From: Acidaminobacter sp. JC074
GTDB lineage: Bacteria > Bacillota > Clostridia > Peptostreptococcales > Acidaminobacteraceae
Direction of reading: 5' to 3'
Length of the DNA stretch: 64,000 nucleotides
NCBI RefSeq assembly: GCF_022496765.1
Contig: NZ_VANV01000001.1
Span: 310,001 to 374,000 of the forward strand
A model generated the notes under the pieces. That model was not told the origin of the DNA. It saw only the letters and a list, made by a program, of their open reading frames with translations, and made no database searches. This document shows positions 8,115 to 16,664 of this stretch, one piece after another. The translations under genes were made by a program, and so were the position numbers. The stretch's first letter is position 1. Every line of letters begins with the position of its first letter.

Positions 8115-9415
8115 TTTAAATCTCCTAAAGCCTTTATAATATCGTCTATGCTCTTATTTCTGATACCGTCCATATAAATATGAGGGATTATTTTATTTAG
8201 TTCTTCATCCCCATTCGGTCTTATATGGTACTTGTGAGACACACAGACTTCTAAACCACTATGCTCAAGAGTAAACATGTATATATCACCATAAGAATTA
8301 GAATAACCTGCAGGGCTTTGACCTATAATTTGTCCCAACTCATAATCATGAAAGGCAGATACAAAAGAAGATGCTGAAGAATATGTTTTACCACTGGTAA
8401 GAAGATAAACTTGTCCTAAATACCTTGCTGAATGAGGCTCTATATATTTACCTGCCACAGAAATCATAGTACCTACCTTGGCATTTTCAACCTGAGTAAG
8501 AATGTTTTCATCATAAGATTTGTAATAGTCTCTGATAAAGTCATTGTTTTTATAGTAATCCTTTACTTGGTCACTCACCTTTATGTTTACTTTTGAAAAC
8601 TGTCTAAAAGGTTTGTCATAGAGCCTTTTTAGTAAAGCTTCTCCATATCTGGAATCACCACCAGAGTTGTTTCTTAAGTCTATGATTAGGTGTTTGATAT
8701 CCCTCTTAATAAGTTCATCAAAATAGCCATGAACAAGGTCTTCACTTTGATCAAAGTCTGTAAAGCTCTCGAAAGTCATAAGCCCCATATTGTCTGTTAT
8801 TTCAAAACTTACCTGTCCGGTATTTGGACTCAAGTCATCAAGAGCAGTGACCAATTGATTATAGTCTATCCCCTTTAAATGCGTCTTATAAACCTCATGG
8901 TCTCTTTTATAAGTAATATCAAAGTCTTTTTCCATCTTGAAGAGCATCCATAAAAAAGCCCTAAAGTAGACAGAAACAAGTTCATGCTTCAAGGTCTTAT
9001 CTTCACTACTGATATAGTCCATCATGACTCTAGTCAGTTCACTTGCAGAGGCACCATTGATAGAAAGAACCTGATCACCTTGATTAAGATTTGATTTAGA
9101 TAAGACATGCTTTATTACAAGTTCTCCATCAACCATATGAACATCTAAAGGCATAAAGGACTTACCTGAACCGATATACTTATCGTAGACTTGACCCGGA
9201 AATACAGAAGTATGACCATCATTAAGACTCGTTACTAAAGGACCTATGACCTTAAAGACATCTAGCTCTGTCATATCATCGTATACATCCTCATACGCCT
9301 GAGAAAACATTTCTTTTATTCTTTTCTCATCACTGTTGTAGTAAGGATTTGGGTGTACTGCTTCTATTGTGTTTATCAAACACTGAATGTCTTTTATAAT
9401 TTCATCTTTTGTCAT
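8111..9415 (-). CDS. S41 family (C-terminal processing / TSP-type) peptidase
   Basis: 434 residues. N-terminal helical part, then a segment with NDGHTSV typical of S41 proteins, and the protease core: LIIDLRNNSGGDSRYGE (about residues 245-261) and TYSSASSF with the probable nucleophile Ser near 343. No signal peptide or transmembrane segment, so it seems cytosolic, unlike most CtpA-type proteases. ATG and the upstream gene's stop share one base (TAATG). Its upstream neighbour encodes a small membrane-anchored protein. Confidence 0.85.
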   Translation of the reverse strand: MTKDEIIKDIQCLINTIEAVHPNPYYNSDEKRIKEMFSQAYEDVYDDMTELDVFKVIGPLVTSLNDGHTSVFPGQVYDKYIGSGKSFMPLDVHMVDGELVIKHVLSKSNLNQGDQVLSINGASASELTRVMMDYISSEDKTLKHELVSVYFRAFLWMLFKMEKDFDITYKRDHEVYKTHLKGIDYNQLVTALDDLSPNTGQVSFEITDNMGLMTFESFTDFDQSEDLVHGYFDELIKRDIKHLIIDLRNNSGGDSRYGEALLKRLYDKPFRQFSKVNIKVSDQVKDYYKNNDFIRDYYKSYDENILTQVENAKVGTMISVAGKYIEPHSARYLGQVYLLTSGKTYSSASSFVSAFHDYELGQIIGQSPAGYSNSYGDIYMFTLEHSGLEVCVSHKYHIRPNGDEELNKIIPHIYMDGIRNKSIDDIIKALGDLK

Positions 9416-9921
9416 TAATTCTCCTCTTCGCTAAAACCCATTTCTTTTAAAGTTGTCTTGTAGGTATTATAATCCAGTCCCTTATCTGATAATGCCCTAT
9501 CCATTTTAAAAGCCTCTATAAAAGCTTCATTATCTAAATCTCTACAATCTATACTAGTCACAGCAAGAAACTTGTCATGAGAAACATAATATTTTAGTCT
9601 TATGTGATTATCCATATAAGTCTCTAATATTTTTCGGTCCTCATAATAGGCTTCTAACTTCTCTATAACATCCACTTGGTTTCTAGGAATGATTATTTCT
9701 TCAGTAAAAATAAGTTCTTGAATCATGTTGGATTTGACCTTTATTTCTACCTTATGAATCTTTTTAAATCCATTGTAAAAAACATCAAAATCTTGCTCCA
9801 TGTCTTTGAAAAGCTCTTCTTCTGGTCCATCATACAGATAAAGGGTTTCATAGTCCTGACTCAGTAATAATGAAGCAAGTACAAGAAGTAGGACACCCAG
9901 TACAATCACTATCTTTTTCAT
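9415..9921 (-). CDS. membrane-anchored protein of unknown function
   Basis: 168 residues: a single N-terminal hydrophobic segment (residues 4-21) with basic start and no lipobox Cys, then a polar, acidic extracytoplasmic domain. I do not recognise the family. It is the first gene of an operon whose promoter is visible at 9949-9977, directly followed by the S41 peptidase with a one-base overlap, so the two products may act together, for instance as anchor or substrate. That is inference only. Confidence 0.65.
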   Translation of the reverse strand: MKKIVIVLGVLLLVLASLLLSQDYETLYLYDGPEEELFKDMEQDFDVFYNGFKKIHKVEIKVKSNMIQELIFTEEIIIPRNQVDVIEKLEAYYEDRKILETYMDNHIRLKYYVSHDKFLAVTSIDCRDLDNEAFIEAFKMDRALSDKGLDYNTYKTTLKEMGFSEEEN

Positions 9922-9930
9922 TATAACCTC

Positions 9931-9943
9931 ACAATTTAATTGT
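9931..9943. promoter_or_regulatory. palindromic operator candidate
   Basis: Perfect palindrome ACAATT-T-AATTGT just downstream of the -10 box of the promoter at 9949-9977, about where transcription would begin. This is a usual place for a repressor site or a short leader hairpin. Confidence 0.35.
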
Positions 9944-9948
9944 CTCTA

Positions 9949-9977
9949 TGTATAGTTTACCTTAAAATGAAAATCAA
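9949..9977 (-). promoter_or_regulatory. sigma-A-type promoter
   Basis: Minus-strand -35 TTGATT (9972-9977), 17-bp spacer and -10 TATACA (9949-9954). It lies between the strong terminator at 10029-10064 and the gene starting at 9921, so it should drive the membrane protein, S41 peptidase and following genes. Confidence 0.55.
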
Positions 9978-10028
9978 TAACAAGCTCAGTATCTTTAAAT
10001 AAGACTAACTTAATCTTTATGAAAAAAT

Positions 10029-10064
10029 ATCTCCAGTATGCTATATTTCACGCATACTGGAGAT
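10029..10064. terminator. strong bidirectional intrinsic terminator
   Basis: Perfect 13-bp stem (ATCTCCAGTATGC paired with its complement at 10052-10064) with a 10-nt loop. On the minus strand it is followed by ATTTTTT, and on the plus strand by GTTAATTTTTT. It ends the operon finishing with the P-loop kinase gene at 10089. Confidence 0.85.
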
Positions 10065-10088
10065 GTTAATTTTTTACTTACATAATAT

Positions 10089-10577
10089 TTATAGTACTAA
10101 ACTCATAAGTTCCTCTAGTGGTCTAGAGCCTTCTAGGCATACTTCACCAGATATAGGGACTATATGGTATTTAGAATAATGTTCTTTTGCCTCCGAAACA
10201 GACTTAAAAGTCTGATTAGGTCCTTGTGGATTTTGAATACGTTTAACCATACGCTCTTTCCATATATGATCATCGCACATAAATAGGAAGTGCTTTACAT
10301 GCTTCAACTTCATCATAGACAAGAAGTTTCTGTAGTATGGTGTATGTGAAAGACCAATATCAACTATTAAGTCTTCACCTGCATCATGAGCTGCCTGTAT
10401 TTTTTCTGCTAAAGTATCATAAGTTATTCGATTGGCATCGTCCCAAGAGATACCTTTTAAAAGCAGATCATCAAAGACAGTATCCTTACTGATGACTGAA
10501 ATACCCATTTTATCATGACATGCCTTTGCTAAAGTGGTTTTACCTGTGGCAGCCTTTCCTCTAAATATAATAATCAC
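10089..10577 (-). CDS. small P-loop kinase (AAA_33/shikimate-kinase-like)
   Basis: 162 residues. Walker A GKAATGKTT (about residues 7-15) directly after the first strand, a SKDTVFDDL segment and a DIGLSHTPYYR segment equivalent to the Walker B/acceptor region, and a lid with basic ERMVKRIQNP. This is the layout of small metabolite or antibiotic kinases. Acceptor unknown. The start is GTG (10575-10577) with AGGAG six bases upstream. It overlaps the stop of the isochorismatase gene by 17 bp, and a strong terminator follows. Confidence 0.75.
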   Translation of the reverse strand: MIIIFRGKAATGKTTLAKACHDKMGISVISKDTVFDDLLLKGISWDDANRITYDTLAEKIQAAHDAGEDLIVDIGLSHTPYYRNFLSMMKLKHVKHFLFMCDDHIWKERMVKRIQNPQGPNQTFKSVSEAKEHYSKYHIVPISGEVCLEGSRPLEELMSLVL

Positions 10578-11106
10578 TAAATTCTCCTAATATATCTTCT
10601 GTTAACACGACCTCTGCGCCACCTGACATCTCAATGGACCTTGCAACAAGATCATTTACTCTAAGTTCTGGCATATCATAGTCATAACCATCTCGCAAAG
10701 TCTCCACTGCATCTTCTACAAAAATAACATTGTAACCTCTCTCGTAAGCAGCAAATGTTGAGATAAGACAAGAATCGTCGGAATTAAAACCAACAATTGT
10801 TAGGTCTCTAATACCCAGGTCTTTAAGAAATAAATCTAAGCCTGTATCTCTAAAAATACTCTTAGTGGATTTAAGAATAACTTTATCCTCATCAAGAACG
10901 AGATCACTGTCAATCTTAGATTCTTCCCTTTGAGAATGATAAGGATTATGTTTTTCATCAATATCTACAACATGCCTTGTAAAAACAATCTTATGCCCCT
11001 TTTCTCTATAAGCTTTAATTAAAAGGTCTATGTTATTTTGAACAAGTATAAAATCCTTTCTAGATGTGATTACATACTGCATATCTATTACAATGAGCGC
11101 TTTCAT
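10561..11106 (-). CDS. isochorismatase-like cysteine hydrolase
   Basis: About 181 residues. The true start is the ATG at 11106 (MKALIVIDMQ), which has AAGGAG five bases upstream; a longer reading frame to 11157 overlaps the neighbour. The catalytic triad of the family is visible: Asp in VIDMQ, Lys in VILKSTKS, and Cys in DDSCLISTFAAYERGY. Members hydrolyse amides or vinyl ethers (nicotinamidase, isochorismatase and relatives). Cytosolic. It lies between a Nudix gene and a P-loop kinase gene. Confidence 0.85.
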   Translation of the reverse strand: MKALIVIDMQYVITSRKDFILVQNNIDLLIKAYREKGHKIVFTRHVVDIDEKHNPYHSQREESKIDSDLVLDEDKVILKSTKSIFRDTGLDLFLKDLGIRDLTIVGFNSDDSCLISTFAAYERGYNVIFVEDAVETLRDGYDYDMPELRVNDLVARSIEMSGGAEVVLTEDILGEFSDYYI

Positions 11107-11120
11107 ATCTCTCCTTAATC

Positions 11121-11573
11121 TTATCTGTAGCTTGGATAACTGATGTCGTCTCCCCAAGACTCAAGCTCTTTTGAAAATGACTTAACAGCTAAAAGGCCTG
11201 CAGCCCATAGATAAGCCCTGTCTCTTTCACATATTTCGTCTAAAGAAAGCCATCTTATATCTATTAGAATAGGATTTTCCTTAAGCTCAGGATCTTCACC
11301 TAATACAGGTTCTTGATCTTTTATATCTACATAATAAGTATGGATATAACCTTGTGTCATTGGATCAGGATAAGTAGAAGTCTTCATAAGAATACGTCCT
11401 TTAACCAAACACTCCTCTTCTAACTCTCTGAGTGCTGCCTCTTCTGGTGATTCTCCTTCTTCTACGCCACCACCGGGTAGGCAATACCACGACATACCAT
11501 CCATATGGTGTTTGGCCATTAGAAGCTTTTCCTCTCTTATGACAATACATTGACTTCTATCATTTGTTCTCAA
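11121..11573 (-). CDS. Nudix hydrolase
   Basis: 150 residues. The Nudix box runs from GGGVEEGES through REL-EEC at about residues 34-56, matching G-x5-E-x7-RE-U-x-EE except for Cys in place of the usual final Gly. Family members cleave nucleoside diphosphates linked to another moiety. The start is TTG at 11571-11573 with a GGAGG site six bases upstream; no ATG fits. That ribosome site lies within a short open frame at 11576-11650. Confidence 0.85.
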   Translation of the reverse strand: MRTNDRSQCIVIREEKLLMAKHHMDGMSWYCLPGGGVEEGESPEEAALRELEEECLVKGRILMKTSTYPDPMTQGYIHTYYVDIKDQEPVLGEDPELKENPILIDIRWLSLDEICERDRAYLWAAGLLAVKSFSKELESWGDDISYPSYR

Positions 11574-11575
11574 AT

Positions 11576-11650
11576 CTATCCTCCATAGTTAGCCATTACT
11601 TGACCTAACTCTAGTCTGTCACATAACTTATCCAATTGAATGTTGTACAT
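11576..11650 (-). pseudogene. 24-codon ORF, possible remnant of an APH-type gene
   Basis: A 24-codon frame starts with ATG at 11650 behind a GGAG site, and its stop overlaps the ribosome site of the Nudix gene. The product, MYNIQLDKLCDRLELGQV followed by six residues, looks like the extreme N-terminus of aminoglycoside-phosphotransferase-family proteins, but the rest of such a gene is missing. It is either a 5' remnant left by a deletion or a short leader ORF feeding ribosomes into the Nudix gene. Confidence 0.4.
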
Positions 11651-11657
11651 AAATCTC

Positions 11658-12719
11658 CTAATCTATTTTCTCAACTGTAAATACAAGATGTAAATATTGT
11701 TCTTCACCGTCTTTTGGAATCAATGTTGACGAGGTTGAAGTATAACCATCGTATTCTACTTGATTGGTAATTCTATAGCCATCAAGTTCTAACTCATAGT
11801 TTTCTTTCCACCTAGTTATTTGTTCTAATATAGCCTTATCGTATACATCACCATGGCTAAGTGATTTATCAGCACCTACAAATGAAACATAGGCTGTAAG
11901 AAAATGCATTTCTAAGTTAAAGAAGAATTTATCTGTATCCTCTTCAATTTCTAAAAGGACTCTTTTAACCTGACCATTTTCCTCTATCACTTGATAATCA
12001 GGCATAATTGATGCCATGAAGTTAAAAGAATAATCACTAGGACTGTAACTCTTTTCTACCCATTTACCACTTTCAGATAATTTCATCCCATAATCTAACT
12101 TGTTAAAAGACACAAAGTCATTACAGTTTTCAACAAATTCTTCATTTGTGATAGGGCCCCTGTTTGTAGGCATGGTTGCCCTAAAAGTAATCAGCATAAC
12201 CAGTCCAATTAGTACAGCCCAACCTGCAAAATAGCCTAGAATTCTTAAACCACTTAAGTCTTTGATACTGTAAGCCAAATCTTCATCCCAAGCTAACTCT
12301 TCTCCATCACTACAATCTTTATATGACACGTACTGTCTATATAAGGTATAGATTGGAAGTTGAAAGCCTAGACCTTTTCCTAGTAAAACAAAAGTTCTCT
12401 GAAAACCTTCACCATAGGTGATTTTTCTACCATCTGTCTTTCGAATGACTAAACCAAAGATCCATTTACCTGGTGTTGTTCCAATAGTTGATAACATCAA
12501 AGGCTCTAGAGCAAGCATAATTAGAATTGCAATAAAGGTCTCTAGTATACTCACAAAGGGCTGTCCACTTGTATCTACATGTAGGACCAAAGCTTCAAAA
12601 GTTGTTATAATGATACTGTAAATCGCCATATCTAATGATCTAGCAAAGAATCTTCTCCAAGGGTGTTTTACCCTATTGACTCTCTTGACCTCTTGATTAA
12701 TCTCTAAATATTCACTCAT
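11658..12719 (-). CDS. RDD family membrane protein with C-terminal soluble domain
   Basis: 353 residues. The RDD domain (about residues 18-150) has the RRFFARSLDMAIY signature Arg-Asp-Asp-like start, two long hydrophobic helices and GTTPGKWIFGL, all typical of RDD proteins. A further membrane segment lies near 160-185, and then a roughly 165-residue soluble region that I do not recognise. The role may be transport or envelope stress, but is not established. AGGAGG precedes ATG. Confidence 0.8.
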   Translation of the reverse strand: MSEYLEINQEVKRVNRVKHPWRRFFARSLDMAIYSIIITTFEALVLHVDTSGQPFVSILETFIAILIMLALEPLMLSTIGTTPGKWIFGLVIRKTDGRKITYGEGFQRTFVLLGKGLGFQLPIYTLYRQYVSYKDCSDGEELAWDEDLAYSIKDLSGLRILGYFAGWAVLIGLVMLITFRATMPTNRGPITNEEFVENCNDFVSFNKLDYGMKLSESGKWVEKSYSPSDYSFNFMASIMPDYQVIEENGQVKRVLLEIEEDTDKFFFNLEMHFLTAYVSFVGADKSLSHGDVYDKAILEQITRWKENYELELDGYRITNQVEYDGYTSTSSTLIPKDGEEQYLHLVFTVEKID

Positions 12720-12770
12720 TTTAGCCTCCTAATATTTTATCATTTACAAAAGCTTATAACATACTCTCTA

Positions 12771-12795
12771 CAAATAAAATAAAGCCAGCTTATTT
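12771..12795 (-). terminator. weak intrinsic terminator candidate
   Basis: On the minus strand AAATAAGC and GCTTTATTT form an AT-rich stem with a one-base bulge, followed by a T-rich stretch. It is positioned about 55 bp downstream of the aminoglycoside adenylyltransferase stop. Low stability makes this tentative. Confidence 0.3.
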
Positions 12796-12850
12796 GACTT
12801 AAACTTGACTTTATCCTTAATCCATTGTTAATATTTTCAAAATCTAAGCA

Positions 12851-13720
12851 TTAGGTTTGCTTGTAGTCTTCTTGTTTCTCTTGAAGATATTTTCGCACTC
12901 TTATAACTTCTTTTTCATCTACAGAATAAGAATAGTATTCTCTAACCTCTTTTTCAAGTTCATGAAAGAAATCATAAATAAAAAACAGCTTGTCCCAAAT
13001 GTCTTCATAAGAACCATTTGGGAAAATATTATGAATCTTGTTCATTTCTTCTTGAGACAAGTATCTATTAAAGTATTTGTTAAAGGAACCTAGAGTAATT
13101 TTAAAATCATGGTCTATGCCAATCTTCCATCTGATCATTTTCATAAACATTTCCATCAAAAGCACATCATAGGCATACTTGGCATAATAGATTTGTCTTC
13201 TACAGAGTCCTTTAGTGATATAAATCGACATCCATCTAAACTCATTAGATGTATTGTTAAACTCAAACTCAGTCGGCTCTTTTACATGAAACTTTGACTC
13301 ATCAAACGTATCATTCAGCTCTTTGAAATTATCCTTATTTAAAAGAACACATGTCGGTTCCTTTGACTTTTGTAAAAACTCATCCATTTTACTTAAATCC
13401 ACTAGGGATAAATCAATCCTATGACCATCTGCAAACTGGATCAAATAGATAAAAAGTTCTCTACTAGAATAATCATAGGGATGAGAATACCAGTCCATAG
13501 AATATTGAACAATCAGTATGTCTCCAAACACTTCAATCCATGACTTCTCTTTTGTAAAGTCCCGGACATCCTCAACAAAATAGACAATGTCGAAATCACT
13601 GTACTTATCCTTAAGTGCGGTTTGACTGGCTCTAGATCCATTAAGAGTTACAGCCCTAACTCTTTCATCATTCTCAGCATAACTAAGAATCATTTCTAGC
13701 ATATCATTGTCAGTTCTCAT
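12851..13720 (-). CDS. aminoglycoside 6-adenylyltransferase (AadK/ANT(6)-like)
   Basis: 289 residues, the full length of ANT(6)/AadK enzymes that adenylylate streptomycin. The nucleotidyltransferase signature is NGSRAS (about residues 27-32) followed by YSDFDIVYFVED carrying the metal-binding Asp pair. Further family segments are QFADGHRIDLSLVD with the third acidic residue, WMSIYITKGLCR, and a C-terminal helical domain. Streptomycin resistance is an inference from family membership. GGGGG upstream of ATG; 13 bp from the upstream lipoprotein gene. Confidence 0.85.
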   Translation of the reverse strand: MRTDNDMLEMILSYAENDERVRAVTLNGSRASQTALKDKYSDFDIVYFVEDVRDFTKEKSWIEVFGDILIVQYSMDWYSHPYDYSSRELFIYLIQFADGHRIDLSLVDLSKMDEFLQKSKEPTCVLLNKDNFKELNDTFDESKFHVKEPTEFEFNNTSNEFRWMSIYITKGLCRRQIYYAKYAYDVLLMEMFMKMIRWKIGIDHDFKITLGSFNKYFNRYLSQEEMNKIHNIFPNGSYEDIWDKLFFIYDFFHELEKEVREYYSYSVDEKEVIRVRKYLQEKQEDYKQT

Positions 13721-13733
13721 TTTTCCCCCAAAC

Positions 13734-14432
13734 TTAATCTAAAAAATACTCCATAAACCTAATAACTTTATTATTTACAATATCGATCTTAAACAAGGTT
13801 TGTGACTCAGGATACTCTTTCAAATAATCTTCCAATGATCTTTCTTTTAAATCTGCATGTTTATCCCAGTCAATGAGGTAAAACTTAAAGTTCTCACTTA
13901 ACTCATATGACACAGTCTTATCCTTATGCAAATAAATATAAGAGCCTGCTATAGGATTTGAGGCCGTTGTATCTATCTTTAGTTCCTCTATCCTTTCATT
14001 ATCGTAATAAGCAACAAACTCAGCTATATAAAAATCTATTCTTCCTGTTTCTTTATCGTAATTTGCTATAACTCCACTGAGCATTTCATAATTCTCCAAA
14101 TCTCTAATCACATCATAGGCAAACATGGTTAAATAATCATTGTAGACTTCCCCTAAAGTATTTCTATGAGTATGTTCATTAACTTGAAGTGCCTCAATCT
14201 CCTGATTCATATTTCTGATTTTCGCATCCTTTGTTCTTGAAGCATCATCTAATTTCTCAATTGATAATCTTAGCTCCTCAATAGATGCTTCAAGCAAATC
14301 ATTTTCCTCAGTCAGCAGTTTAATCTCTTCATTAGCCTTATAAAGACTAGCTTCTAATTTGTCATAATCTTGAGTGTTACTGCATCCTATCAATAGTAAA
14401 ACCATGACACATAGTAATAGTTTCTTTAACAT
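13734..14432 (-). CDS. lipoprotein with N-terminal coiled coil
   Basis: 232 residues. Lipoprotein signal with lipobox LIGC (Cys about residue 17). Residues 22-85 are a continuous heptad-type coiled coil rich in Leu, Glu and Lys, which probably multimerises or spans the wall. The C-terminal domain (about 95-232) is acidic and of unknown fold. No enzymatic motif. ATG with GAGAGG upstream, and a candidate promoter at 14467-14494. Confidence 0.7.
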   Translation of the reverse strand: MLKKLLLCVMVLLLIGCSNTQDYDKLEASLYKANEEIKLLTEENDLLEASIEELRLSIEKLDDASRTKDAKIRNMNQEIEALQVNEHTHRNTLGEVYNDYLTMFAYDVIRDLENYEMLSGVIANYDKETGRIDFYIAEFVAYYDNERIEELKIDTTASNPIAGSYIYLHKDKTVSYELSENFKFYLIDWDKHADLKERSLEDYLKEYPESQTLFKIDIVNNKVIRFMEYFLD

Positions 14433-14466
14433 TCCTCTCTCTTTTCATTTCTACTTTTTTTAAGAC

Positions 14467-14494
14467 CATATACTTTTGCGATCGCTTCATTCAA
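14467..14494 (-). promoter_or_regulatory. candidate promoter with GCGATCGC in the spacer
   Basis: Minus-strand -35 TTGAAT (14489-14494), 16-bp spacer, -10 TATATG (14467-14472), about 35 bp before the coiled-coil lipoprotein start. The 8-bp palindrome GCGATCGC sits in the spacer at 14478-14485, a GC-rich island in very AT-rich DNA. Match to consensus is moderate. Confidence 0.35.
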
Positions 14495-14567
14495 ACATAA
14501 CTACTCTTAAATTTCTTCATATCCCAACTTGTAAAGTGAAACAGATATTTTATCTTGCTTTCAATAA

Positions 14568-15305
14568 TTACAGTGTTGTCCAAACATACTCACTTACTTG
14601 CGAACTTAATCTAATATCTTCTTCATTCACAATAGTCTTGTTTGATATCAGAAACCTGTAAGAATAATTAATGGGCATTCTCTTGTCATATCCTATATCA
14701 TTGATTATCTCTTGATAGTCTTCTTTTGATTTTTTATTATTCCTTATAAAATATAAGTCATTGTCATTTGAAATCAAATAAATCATTTTACCTCGATGGT
14801 CTATGTAGACAAAATGATCTTGAACATAATCTATGACATCAAAGTTTAAACTGTTTATGCCTAGTACATCAATATCTTCGTTTTTCGCACTTGTTATTTC
14901 TTGATTTATTCTGAAGAGCTCGTATATAATCAGAGCCTTCTCATAAAATTTATCATCATTAAAACGTTCATCTTTCTTCTCTTTCTTATATTTTTTAAAA
15001 GCCATATGCCAATCTAAAATAAGTGACTTATAACATTCATTAGACGAATAAAAATTAAATAGGTAATTAAAATCATCATAAGTTGTGCCTTTCATCTGAG
15101 CACCATTAATATGCATTTTTAACTTTCGTACACCTAAAATAATGTACTTTTCAGAAAGTAACATTATAATAAACATAACCAGTGCAGGCAATGTCAACCA
15201 TCGTCTCCATTCGGCCATAAGGTATGCTAGTAAAATTATTATAAAAACTAAAATTCTTGAGTAAGCCCATACTGAATAAGCTTGTTTGTATTTCTTCTCG
15301 TCCAT
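14568..15305 (-). CDS. membrane protein of unknown function
   Basis: 245 residues. Two hydrophobic helices near the N-terminus (about 14-28 and 36-56) anchor a roughly 185-residue cytoplasmic part. The C-terminal third contains a LNFDVIDYVQDHFVYID segment and a DNDLYFIRN segment; a similar late layout (a short beta-rich readout domain after membrane helices) is seen in the protein at 17985-18602. No known motif. GGAG precedes ATG. Confidence 0.65.
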   Translation of the reverse strand: MDEKKYKQAYSVWAYSRILVFIIILLAYLMAEWRRWLTLPALVMFIIMLLSEKYIILGVRKLKMHINGAQMKGTTYDDFNYLFNFYSSNECYKSLILDWHMAFKKYKKEKKDERFNDDKFYEKALIIYELFRINQEITSAKNEDIDVLGINSLNFDVIDYVQDHFVYIDHRGKMIYLISNDNDLYFIRNNKKSKEDYQEIINDIGYDKRMPINYSYRFLISNKTIVNEEDIRLSSQVSEYVWTTL

Positions 15306-15324
15306 ATATCTCCAATTATATTTT

Positions 15325-16089
15325 TTACTGTATTATCATATTTTCTTTTACTTTGTTGATTTCATCACAGATATTATCTAAGTAGTACTCAAGTGTAATC
15401 ACAGGTTCAATATTATATTTATCCAGTAAATCTGCTAATATCTTTAACTCTTCATTGCTGGGTTTATCATGGGCATCACAAGTACCATCATTCCAATGTA
15501 CATGGATATACTTTATCTTATCTCCTAAATTTAAAATCCAATTTTCTAGGCTAACTTTTGAGTATGCTAGCGCATGACCAATATCTAAACAAACACCTAT
15601 ATTATCATGGTTAACACCATCTATAATCTCTAAGATATCCTCATAAGTTTCATCATATTCATTTTCGAGAAGTACACAAATATCAGATGGAATATTATGC
15701 TCTAACAACTCATTCCAGAAGTCTATTTGATTCTTTAATTTTAACTTCCTAATTCTTTCTACTGTTAATAGCGGATTGACTTGACTATGAAATACGACAT
15801 AATCAGCATTTAACTTTTCAGCTATATCAACAGACTGTAGATATCTAAACTTGGTTACCTCTAAAACTCGTTTATCAGTAGAGCCTGGATTAAGATCAAA
15901 AGAAGAACCATGTAGGGATATGGTCTGATTATAGTTCTTCAACTTACTTTTCCAGAGTTCAATCAAGTCATCATAGTTATCATCTAACATATCTTGTGGG
16001 AAGGTTTGTATTTCAATACCTATATTATTTGCTTCAAACTGTTCACTATCAAATCGCTCAGGATTCATAATTATGGTTGAAATATTCAT
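15325..16089 (-). CDS. sugar phosphate isomerase/epimerase-like TIM barrel
   Basis: 254 residues of the xylose-isomerase-like / AP endonuclease 2 fold. Metal ligands are visible in order: His in LHGSSF, Glu in LLENEYDE, Asp and His in CLDIGHA, His in IHVHWNDG, and Glu in TLEYYLD. Family members isomerise or epimerise sugars, sugar phosphates or inositols. ATG directly abuts the stop of the upstream GNAT gene, so the two are co-translated. A second paralogous barrel lies at 36198-36974. Confidence 0.82.
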   Translation of the reverse strand: MNISTIIMNPERFDSEQFEANNIGIEIQTFPQDMLDDNYDDLIELWKSKLKNYNQTISLHGSSFDLNPGSTDKRVLEVTKFRYLQSVDIAEKLNADYVVFHSQVNPLLTVERIRKLKLKNQIDFWNELLEHNIPSDICVLLENEYDETYEDILEIIDGVNHDNIGVCLDIGHALAYSKVSLENWILNLGDKIKYIHVHWNDGTCDAHDKPSNEELKILADLLDKYNIEPVITLEYYLDNICDEINKVKENMIIQ

Positions 16090-16632
16090 TTAAACCACCT
16101 TGAGTCTTTTGCTCATGATTATAGACTTATAATTAGTAATATCCCAATCAACAGTCTCAATGTACTTATAACCACGTTTTTCATACATTTTTATCAAATG
16201 GTAAGCTGTTTCTGCAGTGTCCAATGCCACTTCAGTAACGCCCTCTATTTGACCTGCCTCAACTTCTGCAAGATCCATCATCATAGAGCCAATACCCAAC
16301 TTTTGATATTGGGGGAGGACAGCAAATTGACCGACTTTAGCAACAAAGTCTCTATTATACCAACCACTTTTATCTGAAGGCTTAGGTGCGTATAAAGAAA
16401 GCGTCGCAATCATCTGATCTTCACAGATACCTATAAAACATTTATATGCTTTCTGAGAACGCTTTAACGTGATTTCATCACCTTGTGTAGCTGCCAAGTA
16501 GTTTAAGCCCATATCAGCCAAAAGCTTATAGGACTTGTTAACTAAAGAAGTTAAATCGCTAATTGAATCTTCCTTAGAAATAAGTCTAATGTCTATCATT
16601 CTTCCATCAGACAACTTGTACTGTTTTGTCAT
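16090..16632 (-). CDS. GNAT family N-acetyltransferase
   Basis: 180 residues. Acetyl-CoA binding segment VLPQYQKLGIGSMMMD at about residues 111-126, and the terminal AYHLIKMYEKRGY helix-strand expected in GNATs. Substrate unknown. GGGAGGAG upstream of ATG. Its stop is immediately followed by the start of the TIM-barrel isomerase gene. Confidence 0.82.
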   Translation of the reverse strand: MTKQYKLSDGRMIDIRLISKEDSISDLTSLVNKSYKLLADMGLNYLAATQGDEITLKRSQKAYKCFIGICEDQMIATLSLYAPKPSDKSGWYNRDFVAKVGQFAVLPQYQKLGIGSMMMDLAEVEAGQIEGVTEVALDTAETAYHLIKMYEKRGYKYIETVDWDITNYKSIIMSKRLKVV

Positions 16633-16664
16633 AACTCCTCCCTAAACACTCTATTCTATTAATA

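Noticed and set aside
12778..12820. Direct repeats TTGACTT spaced 11 bp as an OmpR-type operator
   Set aside because: Only two short copies in AT-rich DNA with no response regulator nearby. Too weak to report as a feature.
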